From positions 1,178,001-1,242,000 of the forward strand of contig NZ_CP089975.1 in assembly GCF_029581575.1 (NCBI RefSeq): 64,000 nucleotides of DNA, in the 5' to 3' direction. The notes under the pieces were generated by a model that had not been told where the DNA came from, searched no databases, and was given only the letters and a program-made list of their open reading frames with translations. Shown in pieces: positions 54,685-62,883 of this stretch; positions within the stretch are counted from its first letter, which is position 1, and the number at the start of each line of letters is the position of its first letter. Source of the stretch: Moraxella nasibovis (lineage in GTDB: Bacteria; Pseudomonadota; Gammaproteobacteria; Pseudomonadales; Moraxellaceae). The position numbers and the translations under genes were made by a program.

Positions 54685-55692
54685 ATGACAATGACTTATT
54701 ATGTTGGTATTGATGTTAGCAAGCACAAGCTGGATGTGGCTTGGCTTAAAGAGTTAAGTACAATGAAAGTCAAAACCAAAGTCTTTAATAATCACTTTGA
54801 TGACTTTGAACACATCATTCATTGGCTTAAAACCAATCTTGGTGCAAGTGTCAGCTTTAACGACATTCATCTTATTATGGAAGCCACAGGGGTATATCAC
54901 GAACCTTTGGCGTATTATTTACACGATTTAGGCTTTAAAGTCTCTATCATCAATCCTGCCTTTGTCAAACACTATGCGGACAGTTTAGGCGTAAGACAAA
55001 AGACAGATAAAAAAGACAGTATTGTCCTTGCCAGATATGGCAGAGCCACCCACCCTGATGCTTGGATTGCCCCAAGTATTGAAGCTCGTCATTTAAAGTC
55101 TTTGCTTTCTCGTCTTGATGCTCTAAATGAAGACTTACAGCGAGAAGAAAACCGCAAAGAAAAAGCAGAAGTGGCAGACACAACCCCCATTGTTAAACAA
55201 TCCATTGACGAGATGATTGTGGCATTAAAATTGGCAATCAGCAAATTAAACGATGACATTGACACTCATATCAACAACCACCCCAAACTTAAAGAAGAGC
55301 AAACACTCTTACAAAGCATCAAAGGAGTGGGACAGGTGGTGTCAAGACAAATGCTTAGTTTGTTTAATACCAAACAATTTAACAATGCCAAACAAGTCTC
55401 TGCTTTTTTAGGGTTGATTCCCAAACAACAAGAATCAGGATTGTTTAAAGGCAGATCAAGACTTGCCAAAACAGGCAATGCTCAATTAAGAGCTAAGCTG
55501 TATATGGCAGCAGTCGTTGCCACCAAGTACAATCCAGACATTAAAGACCAATACGAACGCTTACAACAAAATGGCAAATGCAAAATGCAAGCTTTATGTG
55601 CTTGTATGCGTAAATTGGTGCAAATCTGCTTTGGTGTGATCAAACACCAAACTCCCTACACCCCACAAGTTAGGATAGATAATATGGCTTGA
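54685..55692 (+). mobile_element. IS110-family element, DEDD transposase gene
   Basis: A complete 335-residue transposase. The N-terminal DEDD RuvC-like domain has YYVGIDVSKHKLDVAW, LIMEATGVYHEPLAYYL and RQKTDKKDSIVLARYG. The C-terminal Transposase_20 domain has SIKGVGQVVSRQMLSL and KQQESGLFKGRSRLAKTGNAQLRAKLYMAA, where the Ser of ESG corresponds to the catalytic serine of IS110 recombinases. No frameshift, so it may be active. IS110 elements lack clear inverted ends, and I could not fix the boundaries. It was inserted in the intergenic space between the Nramp gene and the converging degS gene. Confidence 0.92.
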
Positions 55693-55765
55693 CAAGGGGT
55701 GGGGAGAGATGGTATCTACGCTCAGAACGAATTTTGTGGTAGTTTTAAAGTTGTTTGGGTATAAA

Positions 55766-56938
55766 TCAGCGGCTGCGGCTGGGTCTTTCACCCAGTGTCA
55801 CGCTCAGAGTCAAAGGCTTGCCATCTCGCAGGATTTGCGCCTCCAAGGTGGTGTTTGGGGCGTGCTTGGCGATGATGCCTGTCAGCGTATTGGCGGTGTC
55901 GGTGGGTACGCCATTAAGACTTACGATGACATCACCCGCCTGAATGCCTGCTTGGGCGGCAGGCGTGCCTTCCCAGACCTGAGACACCAGCACGCCTTGG
56001 CTGGATTCTAGGCTGATGGGATTATTTGCCGTCTGAGCGATGCCCACTCCAAGCCAGCCACGGCTGACCTTGCCGTTTGTGATGAGTGCATTCATGACCT
56101 GCTCGATGATGCTGGTCGGAATGGCAAAGCCAATGCCCATCGAGCCGCCCGAGCGTGAATAAATGACCGTGTTAATGCCAATCAAAGCACCATCAGCATC
56201 GACCAGCGCGCCGCCTGAGTTGCCAGGGTTGATGGCGGCGTCAGTTTGGATAAAGTCCTCAAAGCTGCTCACCCCAAGCCCTGCTCGCCCTGTGGCAGAG
56301 ATGATGCCTTGGGTGACAGTCTGCCCCACGCCAAAGGGGTTGCCAATGGCGAGCGCCACATCACCCACGCTGATGGGCTGACTGCGAAAAGCAAGCGGCT
56401 CTAAGTCGTCCAGCTCCACCTTAATCACCGCCAAATCACTGTCCTCATCACTGCCCACCACCTTGGCACGGGTCTTTCTGCCATCGCTGAGTGCCACGAT
56501 GATCTCATCGGCCTGGCTGACGACATGAGCATTGGTGACAATATAGCCATCTTTTGAGACGATCACGCCTGAGCCAAGGTTTGCGCCCTGCTGCGCACTT
56601 TGCCCGCCATAATAACGCTCAAAAAGCTCTCTTAAAGCAGGGTCATCCATATAAGGATGCTTGATGGTCTGCGTGGTGTAGATATTGACCACAGATTTGG
56701 CGGCACGCGCCACCGCCTCTTTATACGAGCTGACGACAGGCGCTGATGTTGTGGGCGGTTCGGCGGTGGGCGGTGTCCACGCTTGGCTTTGAGTGACAGG
56801 CTCGCTCACCTCTTTGGCAGGCGTGTGCTGAAAAAACATCCAATACAAAGCCGCCGCCAACACTGCTGCGATGAGCCACGGCAAAATCACCCAAAAGCTG
56901 GCGCCTTTTTGACTGGTAAATCTGGCAAGCTGATTCAT
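55766..56938 (-). CDS. degS: Membrane-anchored serine protease, DegS/AlgW type (HtrA family)
   Basis: A periplasmic trypsin-like protease with one PDZ domain, 390 residues. One N-terminal membrane anchor (about 15-35) is followed by a Pro/Thr linker, then the catalytic triad His138 (TNAHVV), Asp168 (SDLAVI) and Ser241 (NPGNSGGAL), and a single PDZ domain from about 300 to the end. The anchor and single PDZ match DegS/AlgW, which cut the anti-sigma factor RseA/MucA on envelope stress, rather than the two-PDZ DegP. The IS110 gene ends 73 bases beyond its stop codon. Confidence 0.92.
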   Translation of the reverse strand: MNQLARFTSQKGASFWVILPWLIAAVLAAALYWMFFQHTPAKEVSEPVTQSQAWTPPTAEPPTTSAPVVSSYKEAVARAAKSVVNIYTTQTIKHPYMDDPALRELFERYYGGQSAQQGANLGSGVIVSKDGYIVTNAHVVSQADEIIVALSDGRKTRAKVVGSDEDSDLAVIKVELDDLEPLAFRSQPISVGDVALAIGNPFGVGQTVTQGIISATGRAGLGVSSFEDFIQTDAAINPGNSGGALVDADGALIGINTVIYSRSGGSMGIGFAIPTSIIEQVMNALITNGKVSRGWLGVGIAQTANNPISLESSQGVLVSQVWEGTPAAQAGIQAGDVIVSLNGVPTDTANTLTGIIAKHAPNTTLEAQILRDGKPLTLSVTLGERPSRSR

Positions 56939-57237
56939 GTTCGATCCTTAAAAATAACAACTCTCAGACGAATGAAAGTTCGGCTGATTATATGATACAG
57001 CACCAATATTGGGGCAGTTTTGCAAGGATAAAGTGATTGATGGTATTTTTTTATCAAATCTGACCGAGCGCTTACAAGTTTTGCGCAAGTCTATATCAGT
57101 TTGCACAAATGACAAAAAGTCGTTAAAATGCCACTTTATATGATCAAGTTAATACGATCACAACGCCGCCTGCTTTGCACTGGGCGGATTTGGCGTATGA
57201 TTTTAAACCCCTTTTTATTTTTAAATTAAGGCACACC

Positions 57238-57999
57238 ATGACTACGATTCACCCAGCCCAACTGGCTCAATTTTGTGACGACTATTTATCCGCCAGCGAA
57301 TTTGACGACTATTGCCCAAACGGGCTGCAAGTCGATGCAGACACCCCCATCACCAAAATCATCACTGGCGTCACTGCTTGCCAAGCGCTGATCGATGCCG
57401 CCATCGCTGAAAAAGCCCAAGCCATCGTCGTGCATCATGGCTACTTTTGGAAAGGCGAGCCTTCGCCGTTGGTCGGCATGAAAGGTCGTCGTGTGCGCAC
57501 GCTCATGCAGCATGGCATCTCGCTCATCGCTTATCATCTGCCACTCGACGCCCACCCCACCATCGGCAATAACGCCCTACTTGCCCAAGGCCTAGATCTG
57601 CACATCGAAGGTGCGCTGCACCCCCATCAAAAACACCCTGTGGGCAACATCGCCACCTGCTCGCCCATCAGCCCTGCTAAGCTTGCCCAAAAAATCAGCG
57701 ACAAACTTGGGCGAGCACCGCTACACATCGCCAGCGGTAAAGAAACCCTAACCAAAATCGCCTTGTGCACTGGTGGCGCTCAGGACATGATCGAGCAAGC
57801 CGCCAAGATGGGCTGCGATGCGTTCATCTCAGGTGAAATCTCAGAGCGCACCACGCACGCTGCCCGTGAGCTTGGGCTGGACTACTTTGCCGCAGGTCAT
57901 CACGCCACCGAACGCTATGGCGCGCGTGCCTTGGGTGAGGTCTTGGCGGCGCATTTTGGCATCGAGGTGAAATTTGTGGACATTGATAATCCTGCTTGA
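57238..57999 (+). CDS. NIF3-like dinuclear metal-centre protein (YbgI family)
   Basis: About 253 residues. The YbgI/NIF3 family forms toroidal hexamers with a two-metal site. Metal-site pieces are VVHHGYFWKGE, IAYHLPLDAHP and the C-terminal GHHATERYGARALG. CPNGLQVD near the start and ISGEISERTTHAARE also match. Activity is uncertain; GTP cyclohydrolase and hydrolase roles have been proposed for relatives. The ATG at 57238 has AAGG upstream, and the further upstream part of the frame lacks similarity. Confidence 0.92.
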   Translation: MTTIHPAQLAQFCDDYLSASEFDDYCPNGLQVDADTPITKIITGVTACQALIDAAIAEKAQAIVVHHGYFWKGEPSPLVGMKGRRVRTLMQHGISLIAYHLPLDAHPTIGNNALLAQGLDLHIEGALHPHQKHPVGNIATCSPISPAKLAQKISDKLGRAPLHIASGKETLTKIALCTGGAQDMIEQAAKMGCDAFISGEISERTTHAARELGLDYFAAGHHATERYGARALGEVLAAHFGIEVKFVDIDNPA

Positions 58000-58067
58000 T
58001 TGACCGAAAATGCACTCTGACCCATGCTCATTTTGGCAAATATAGTAGGCTTACAGGAAAATAATCC

Positions 58068-58378
58068 ATGAAACAAGCTCATGCATCACGGTATCGTGAT
58101 TTGATGGCATTAAGATTAAAAGTCTTTTTTTTATGCCGCTTGCGCTACTCATATTTGCCGCATTTTTGATCAATATGGGAGTGCATATTGTGATCGTGAC
58201 GGCTATGGTGGCAGGCTGTCTGTATTTTGCAATGTTTTATTTTCTAAGCAAAAACATCTGTCCTTGGTGCAAGGGATGCTTTTTTAGTTTTAGTGGATTG
58301 CATGATCAGAAGCTTGCCAATGTCATTTTCGCCAAAAAATGTCAGCACTGCGGCAAGCCTAATGCAGAGGATTTATAG
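58068..58378 (+). CDS. Membrane zinc-ribbon protein, reading frame broken at a T8 tract
   Basis: The frame from the ATG at 58068 (AGGAAA upstream) reads MKQAHASRYRDLMALRLKVFF and then meets eight T (58125-58132), after which it ends early (TGA about 58166). The frame that continues, open from the ATG at 58133, encodes two hydrophobic spans and a zinc ribbon ICPWCKGCFF...KKCQHCGKPN. One extra T (T9) or two fewer (T6) would join the parts into a protein of about 103 residues. The joined protein aligns along its whole length with the gene at 58458-58767. Function unknown. If not joined, the 81-residue part from 58133 could be translated alone, though it lacks a clear ribosome site. Confidence 0.7.
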
Positions 58379-58457
58379 GTGGTGTGGGTATGGGTGGATG
58401 ACGAACAACCCACCCTAGATGGCGTAAGTGTTGGATTTGTTGGTTTCTAGACAAGGC

Positions 58458-58767
58458 TTAATCTGGTTTGCCACAGTTGATGCATTTGGTTTGGGTAAAT
58501 ATGTTAAAGCTAATGTCTCGTGAACCATCTTTTTTATTCAAAAAGAATGAGTTTTTACAAAATGGGCATATGTTGATTTTTCTAAACCAAGCATCTATCA
58601 AGCCAGCTATAATTACACCAACCATAACTATCATTATTGGATTTGTGATATTAAAAAAAACCAATAATAGAGAAGTGGATAGCTAAGCTAATCGGTGGAG
58701 ATACAAAAAATATTGTATTTTTTCTAGATATGAGTTTATTGTATGCTAGTTTTGTTTCTGCTTCCAT
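58458..58767 (-). CDS. Paralogous membrane zinc-ribbon protein, also broken at a T8 tract
   Basis: The minus-strand frame starts at 58767 with AGAGGAAAG upstream and reads MEAETKLAYNKLISRKNTIFF...HFSIIGFF, then stops in TAA directly after eight T (complement of A8 at 58653-58660). With one T fewer (T7) it continues as NITNPIMIVMVGVIIAG...INICPFCKNSFF...TKCINCGKPD, giving about 102 residues. Shared features with the converging 58068 gene are Y-x-x-L near the start, FF before the first span, ICPxCKxxFF, KCxxCGKP and similar length. The downstream part alone is 68 residues. Confidence 0.7.
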
Positions 58768-58828
58768 CTCTTTCTTTCCTCTTCTTCTTTCTTGCGTTTA
58801 TAACCACCATCTTCAAAAACATCAGCAT

Positions 58829-58905
58829 GTAGATTGGACTGAGAACAACCCAACCATCCACCCCCAACCCATTGAATTTATTAAGTTTTATAAAACCCAA
58901 TCCAC
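58829..58905. repeat. Degenerate copy F of the dispersed repeat
   Basis: Ends GTAGATTGG and CCAATCCAC are inverted, and the middle holds CCCATTGAATTTATTAAGTTTT, the family core in reverse. Less conserved than copies A to E. Confidence 0.5.
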
Positions 58906-58922
58906 AGGCTGATATATCAGCA

Positions 58923-58952
58923 AAAAACCACACGAAATGCCGTGTGGTTTTT
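58923..58952 (-). terminator. Terminator after the MltD-like gene
   Basis: A 12-base stem AAAAACCACACG / CGTGTGGTTTTT with loop AAATGC, 13 bases beyond the stop codon at 58965. Confidence 0.88.
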
Positions 58953-58964
58953 ATTGTGCCATGA

Positions 58965-61805
58965 TTATTTGTTTGGCACTGTCAGGGTCTGCCCAATGCG
59001 AAGGTTGGCATTGGTTTCCAGATTATTCATCTTTGCCAGTTCATCGACGCTAATGCCATAGCGGCGAGCCAAAGAGATGAGACCATCGCCAGACTTGACA
59101 CGATAGGTGGTGGTCAGCTTAGGCAGCTTGATGGTCTGACCTTGGCGCAGCTGAGCATTGGTAGCAAGCCCGTTGAGCTTGGCAAGGTCTGCCAAAGATA
59201 CGCCATGCTTTCTGGCAAGCTGCGTTAGGTTATCGCCACTTTGCACGGTGTAGTTTTCAGTCGCTGTTGAGTTGGTCGCTGCCGTAGTGCTGGCAGTGCT
59301 TGTGCGTGTAGGCGCTTGATTTGTGCGTGCAGGCGCTTGGGCTGGCTCGGCTTTGGCGGCTGGTGCTGCCGTCTTGGTGCCAGCAGCAGGAATGGTGATG
59401 GTCGTGCCAAGCAGTAGGTTGGCGGTGCGAGTCAGATTGTTTGCCGCTGCAAGCTCATCGATGCTGATGCCGTGTCTTGATGCCACGGAAGTCAAGCTGT
59501 CGCCTGCCTTGACGGTGTATTTGACTGGCTGATTATTAAGCTTACGAGTGACGGCTGTGCTTGTGGCTGGTACTTTGATGGTTCGCCCTGCGATGAGATT
59601 TGCATTTGCCGAGAAGTCGTTCAAAGCAGCGATGGCAGCAGGCGTCACTCCCAGACTGTTTGCGATGCCTGTTAGAGTGTCGCCCGCTTTGACGGTGTAA
59701 TTGGATGTATTTGCCGCAGCAGCACTGTCTGTACGCTGAGTATTGGTCGTGCGTGCAGAGGTGGTGCTGGCGGTATTTGTCGATGCACTGGCAGATGCTT
59801 TGGCGACTGGGACTTTTAGGCTTTGACCGATGAACAGCCCTTGGGTCGGCTCAATATTATTTAAGGCTGCCAATTCTTGAATGCTGATCTCATGTCTGCG
59901 AGCCAGCATGGTCAAGCTCTCCCCTACTTGCACTCTGTGCGTGGTGGTCTTGATGGCAGGTGCGCTGGTGGTTCTGGTGGGGGCGGCTGCCGTCTGAGTA
60001 GGCTGAGGCTGAACAGGCTGAGCCTTGACTTTGCCCGGAACGAGCCACAGCTTTTGTCCACGCTGTACATAGGCATTGGTTGCAAGGTTGTTGTAGCTTG
60101 CCAACTGACTGACCGTCAGACCATTCGCTGCGGCGATGCCCGTTAAGGTATCGCCTGCCTTGACAGTGTAGCTTTCAGGTTTTGATACAGGCTTTGGCGC
60201 TGGGGTCTGTGCTGCACGGGCAGGCGTGCTGACGACTGGCGCAGGCTCAGGCACGGCAGGCATCGGGGTTGGCATGGTGTAGTCCACGCTTGGAGCGGGC
60301 TGAGTCTGGCTAGGTACTGGCGCAGAAGTCTGGGCAGCACTGGTATTCGATGGGCCTGTGTAGCTGAGCGTCTTAGTCTGACCACGAGATTCCAAAACCG
60401 ACTGGGCGGTTTGTAAGGCATCTAGCTGAATGTTGCCATCATTAGGGTTGACCGCTTGCACCACTTCGTTGGTGCTCGACTGAATCTGAGCGGCAATGAA
60501 ATTGCGCTCTTCTTGGGTGATCGCAGGCTCTTGGACGATGGTGTTGTATGAGGTGACCTGTGCGATGGTCGTCGGCAGTGTGTTTGACTGCATCAGCTCT
60601 CTTTGTGAGCTGGCGTTGGTCTGCACACCAGACTTTGGCAAGACATATTGCGTGGTCTGCGCAGGTGCAGTGGCAATAAAATCGCCGCCGTAGCCATAGC
60701 CTGTCAGTGCTGAGATTCGCTCATCCACAGAGGCGGTTAGGCTGTCAGGAATGACGATGCGGTTTGGACCTGCTGTATCGACGACAAAATTTGTCAAAGC
60801 AGGGTTGAGCAGACGCAGCTCATCAAAAGGCACGCCTGTCACAGAGGCGATCTCTTGTAGGCTCACACCATAATTGGCAGGTACGGTTCTAAAATGCGAA
60901 TGGTTGGCGATGGCAGGCAAATTGACACCATAGCTTGATGGCGAAGCGACAATCTGGGAAACGGCAATGAATCTAGGTACATAGTTCATCGTCTCGGTCG
61001 GCAGCTTTAATGACCAATAATCGGTCGGTAGCCCTGCCGCCTCATTTGCCTTGATGGCACGAGACACACGACCCGGACCTGCATTATACGCCGCAAGTGC
61101 CAGCTCCCATGAGCCAAACTGATTATAAAGACTGGTCAAAAAGTCATAAGCTGCTCGGGTGGACTCAATGACATCACGGCGACCGTCATATGTTGCGCTT
61201 TGATTTAGTCCATAAATACGACCTGTACTTGGAATGAACTGCCAAAGACCTGCGGCAGCGGCATTTGAAGTAGCAGAAGGATCATAGGAGCTTTCGATGA
61301 TTGGCAGTAACGCAAGCTCAGTCGGAATGCCTCGTCTTTCGGCCTCTGTCACGGTGTGATGCAGATAACGAGACGCACGAGCCGTCAGGCGATCCAAATA
61401 GCTTTGGCGGCTATAAAACCATGACTTTTGCGCCTCGATGCGTGCATTGTAGGTGTCGCCCATGCGGTAGCCACGGCGGATTCTGTCCCATAGGTTGCCA
61501 TAGCGCTGCACACTCAGTGCATCTCCCTCCACCATGCTCATGTCGGTGGCTTGTAAAAGCCCTTCCAATTCATCGAGCATCGCCTCATCTAAGACGCCAG
61601 CGTAGCCTGACTGCTGCGTGGCAGGCGTGGTGCGCTGTACGGTAGGCGTGACTGTGCCAGTCGGCGTGGTTCTTGGTGTACTGCTACACGCCGCCAGCAC
61701 ACACGCCGACACCGCCAAGGCAAGTGGTTTCATCAGTCTAATTTTTTCGGTGGCGGGATGAGTTGTTGTCGTGATAAGGTCGCTTTTTGGCGCTAAATGT
61801 GGCAT
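58965..61805 (-). CDS. mltD: MltD-like membrane-bound lytic transglycosylase with six LysM domains
   Basis: About 946 residues. A lipoprotein signal ends at VLAAC (Cys40). The SLT domain (about 145-260) has the catalytic Glu171 in LPIIESSYDPSATSN, then AAGLWQFIPSTGRIYGL and ALAAYNAGPGRVSRAI. It cleaves glycan strands to anhydro-muropeptides. From residue 544 to the end there are six LysM domains (each opening Y/HxVxxGDxLxxxA), separated by Thr/Ala/Pro-rich linkers. MltD proteins often have two or three LysM domains, so the array is expanded. AAAGGG lies seven bases before the ATG at 61805. An ATG at 61733 (MKPLALAV) directly at the signal peptide is an alternative start. Confidence 0.92.
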   Translation of the reverse strand: MPHLAPKSDLITTTTHPATEKIRLMKPLALAVSACVLAACSSTPRTTPTGTVTPTVQRTTPATQQSGYAGVLDEAMLDELEGLLQATDMSMVEGDALSVQRYGNLWDRIRRGYRMGDTYNARIEAQKSWFYSRQSYLDRLTARASRYLHHTVTEAERRGIPTELALLPIIESSYDPSATSNAAAAGLWQFIPSTGRIYGLNQSATYDGRRDVIESTRAAYDFLTSLYNQFGSWELALAAYNAGPGRVSRAIKANEAAGLPTDYWSLKLPTETMNYVPRFIAVSQIVASPSSYGVNLPAIANHSHFRTVPANYGVSLQEIASVTGVPFDELRLLNPALTNFVVDTAGPNRIVIPDSLTASVDERISALTGYGYGGDFIATAPAQTTQYVLPKSGVQTNASSQRELMQSNTLPTTIAQVTSYNTIVQEPAITQEERNFIAAQIQSSTNEVVQAVNPNDGNIQLDALQTAQSVLESRGQTKTLSYTGPSNTSAAQTSAPVPSQTQPAPSVDYTMPTPMPAVPEPAPVVSTPARAAQTPAPKPVSKPESYTVKAGDTLTGIAAANGLTVSQLASYNNLATNAYVQRGQKLWLVPGKVKAQPVQPQPTQTAAAPTRTTSAPAIKTTTHRVQVGESLTMLARRHEISIQELAALNNIEPTQGLFIGQSLKVPVAKASASASTNTASTTSARTTNTQRTDSAAAANTSNYTVKAGDTLTGIANSLGVTPAAIAALNDFSANANLIAGRTIKVPATSTAVTRKLNNQPVKYTVKAGDSLTSVASRHGISIDELAAANNLTRTANLLLGTTITIPAAGTKTAAPAAKAEPAQAPARTNQAPTRTSTASTTAATNSTATENYTVQSGDNLTQLARKHGVSLADLAKLNGLATNAQLRQGQTIKLPKLTTTYRVKSGDGLISLARRYGISVDELAKMNNLETNANLRIGQTLTVPNK

Positions 61806-61994
61806 GATGAAACCCTTTATACCTATAAATAAAAAATAAATCAAAAAAGCTACGCAATCATTATTCAAAAATTAAAAATCATTGCTAAAAATTGTCAAAA
61901 TGCTCAGCCTAAGATACTGGCATCGGCAATGGCTTATAATGCCTTATTTTTCATGGATTATCAACCGTCAAAGTGAATTTTTACCCACAAAAAA

Positions 61995-62044
61995 GCCGTC
62001 GGTCATGCTTATTTTACAAAACACAACCGACGGCAAACATTGCG
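61995..62044 (-). terminator. Terminator after the NTF2-like secreted protein gene
   Basis: Stem GCCGTCGGT / ACCGACGGC with a 32-base loop. The minus-strand end runs into TTTTTT. The rest of the 318-base gap upstream of the MltD-like gene shows only AT-rich sequence. Confidence 0.65.
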
Positions 62045-62123
62045 CAAAATTTTGGTGAGACTTAGGATAATTTCTCAGTCATTGTTGATTTTGACTACTT
62101 TTGGCTTAGCTGACATTAGTAGC

Positions 62124-62681
62124 TTAGTTAATGACGACTTGCGCCGACGATCTGAGTAGCACCGTACTTGCGCCAGACTCAGTCAGGGTGACTTTGGAAG
62201 TGGTCACCAGTCGCACAGGTTTGCCATCTTCCGTCCAAGTCTCAGTCGTCACAACCTGCGCACGAGCCTGACCACCAACAATCACGACATCACTGATGCG
62301 AATGTCGTAGCGATAATTCTTTGATTTTGCCCAGCTTTTTTGTAAATATTGCAAATAAGCGTTTTTACTCAGGTCGGCAGAATTACCATTGCGAGTCATT
62401 TTGATGATGGCATCGTCCGAGATGAGACGAGAGATTTGCCCAATGTTTTGGCTGTTGGCGGCTTGATTCATGGCGGCGGCATAAGCTTGTACAGACGACT
62501 CGCCGATGGCATAAGCTGGCGTACTGATGAAAGGCGATGCGCCAAGCGCCAAAGCCAAACCCAGCCCCACAGAATGCGACAAAGGCTTGCCAGTCAGTTT
62601 GCCTGCGGCACCGATGGCAGCAGTCAAAGCACCGACCATCATGCCTTTTTTGATGAGATGTTTTTTGTTATGTTGAGTCAT
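62124..62681 (-). CDS. Secreted NTF2-like protein of unknown function
   Basis: 185 residues. The N-terminal 58 residues form a long, basic then hydrophobic export signal ending ISTPAYA. The mature part (ESSVQAYAAAMNQAANSQNIGQISRLISDDAIIKM...) has the helix-then-sheet pattern of small NTF2-like domains with WTEDGKPVRLVTTSKVTL strands. No catalytic residues are evident. It lies between the MltD-like gene and the DUF21-CBS gene on the same strand but has its own terminator. Confidence 0.75.
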   Translation of the reverse strand: MTQHNKKHLIKKGMMVGALTAAIGAAGKLTGKPLSHSVGLGLALALGASPFISTPAYAIGESSVQAYAAAMNQAANSQNIGQISRLISDDAIIKMTRNGNSADLSKNAYLQYLQKSWAKSKNYRYDIRISDVVIVGGQARAQVVTTETWTEDGKPVRLVTTSKVTLTESGASTVLLRSSAQVVIN

Positions 62682-62883
62682 GATAAACCCTTTTTGTCTT
62701 GATCCGTGGATCGTGTGTGTTGGTTAATTAAGACGAATTTGAAATTTAAAACACCAAATCGTCTTAGCATTTAGCCTAAATCCTAAATGTAGCATAGCAA
62801 AACGATTTTAAACAATCATGGCTAAATGTAACAAATTGTTGCAATTTTGGGAGAATCCTGTACCAGACGCAGCGAGTTCGCCA

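Noticed and set aside
58736-58933. 65-codon minus-strand frame before the second zinc-ribbon gene
   Set aside because: It runs through the degenerate repeat copy F and overlaps the better supported start at 58767.
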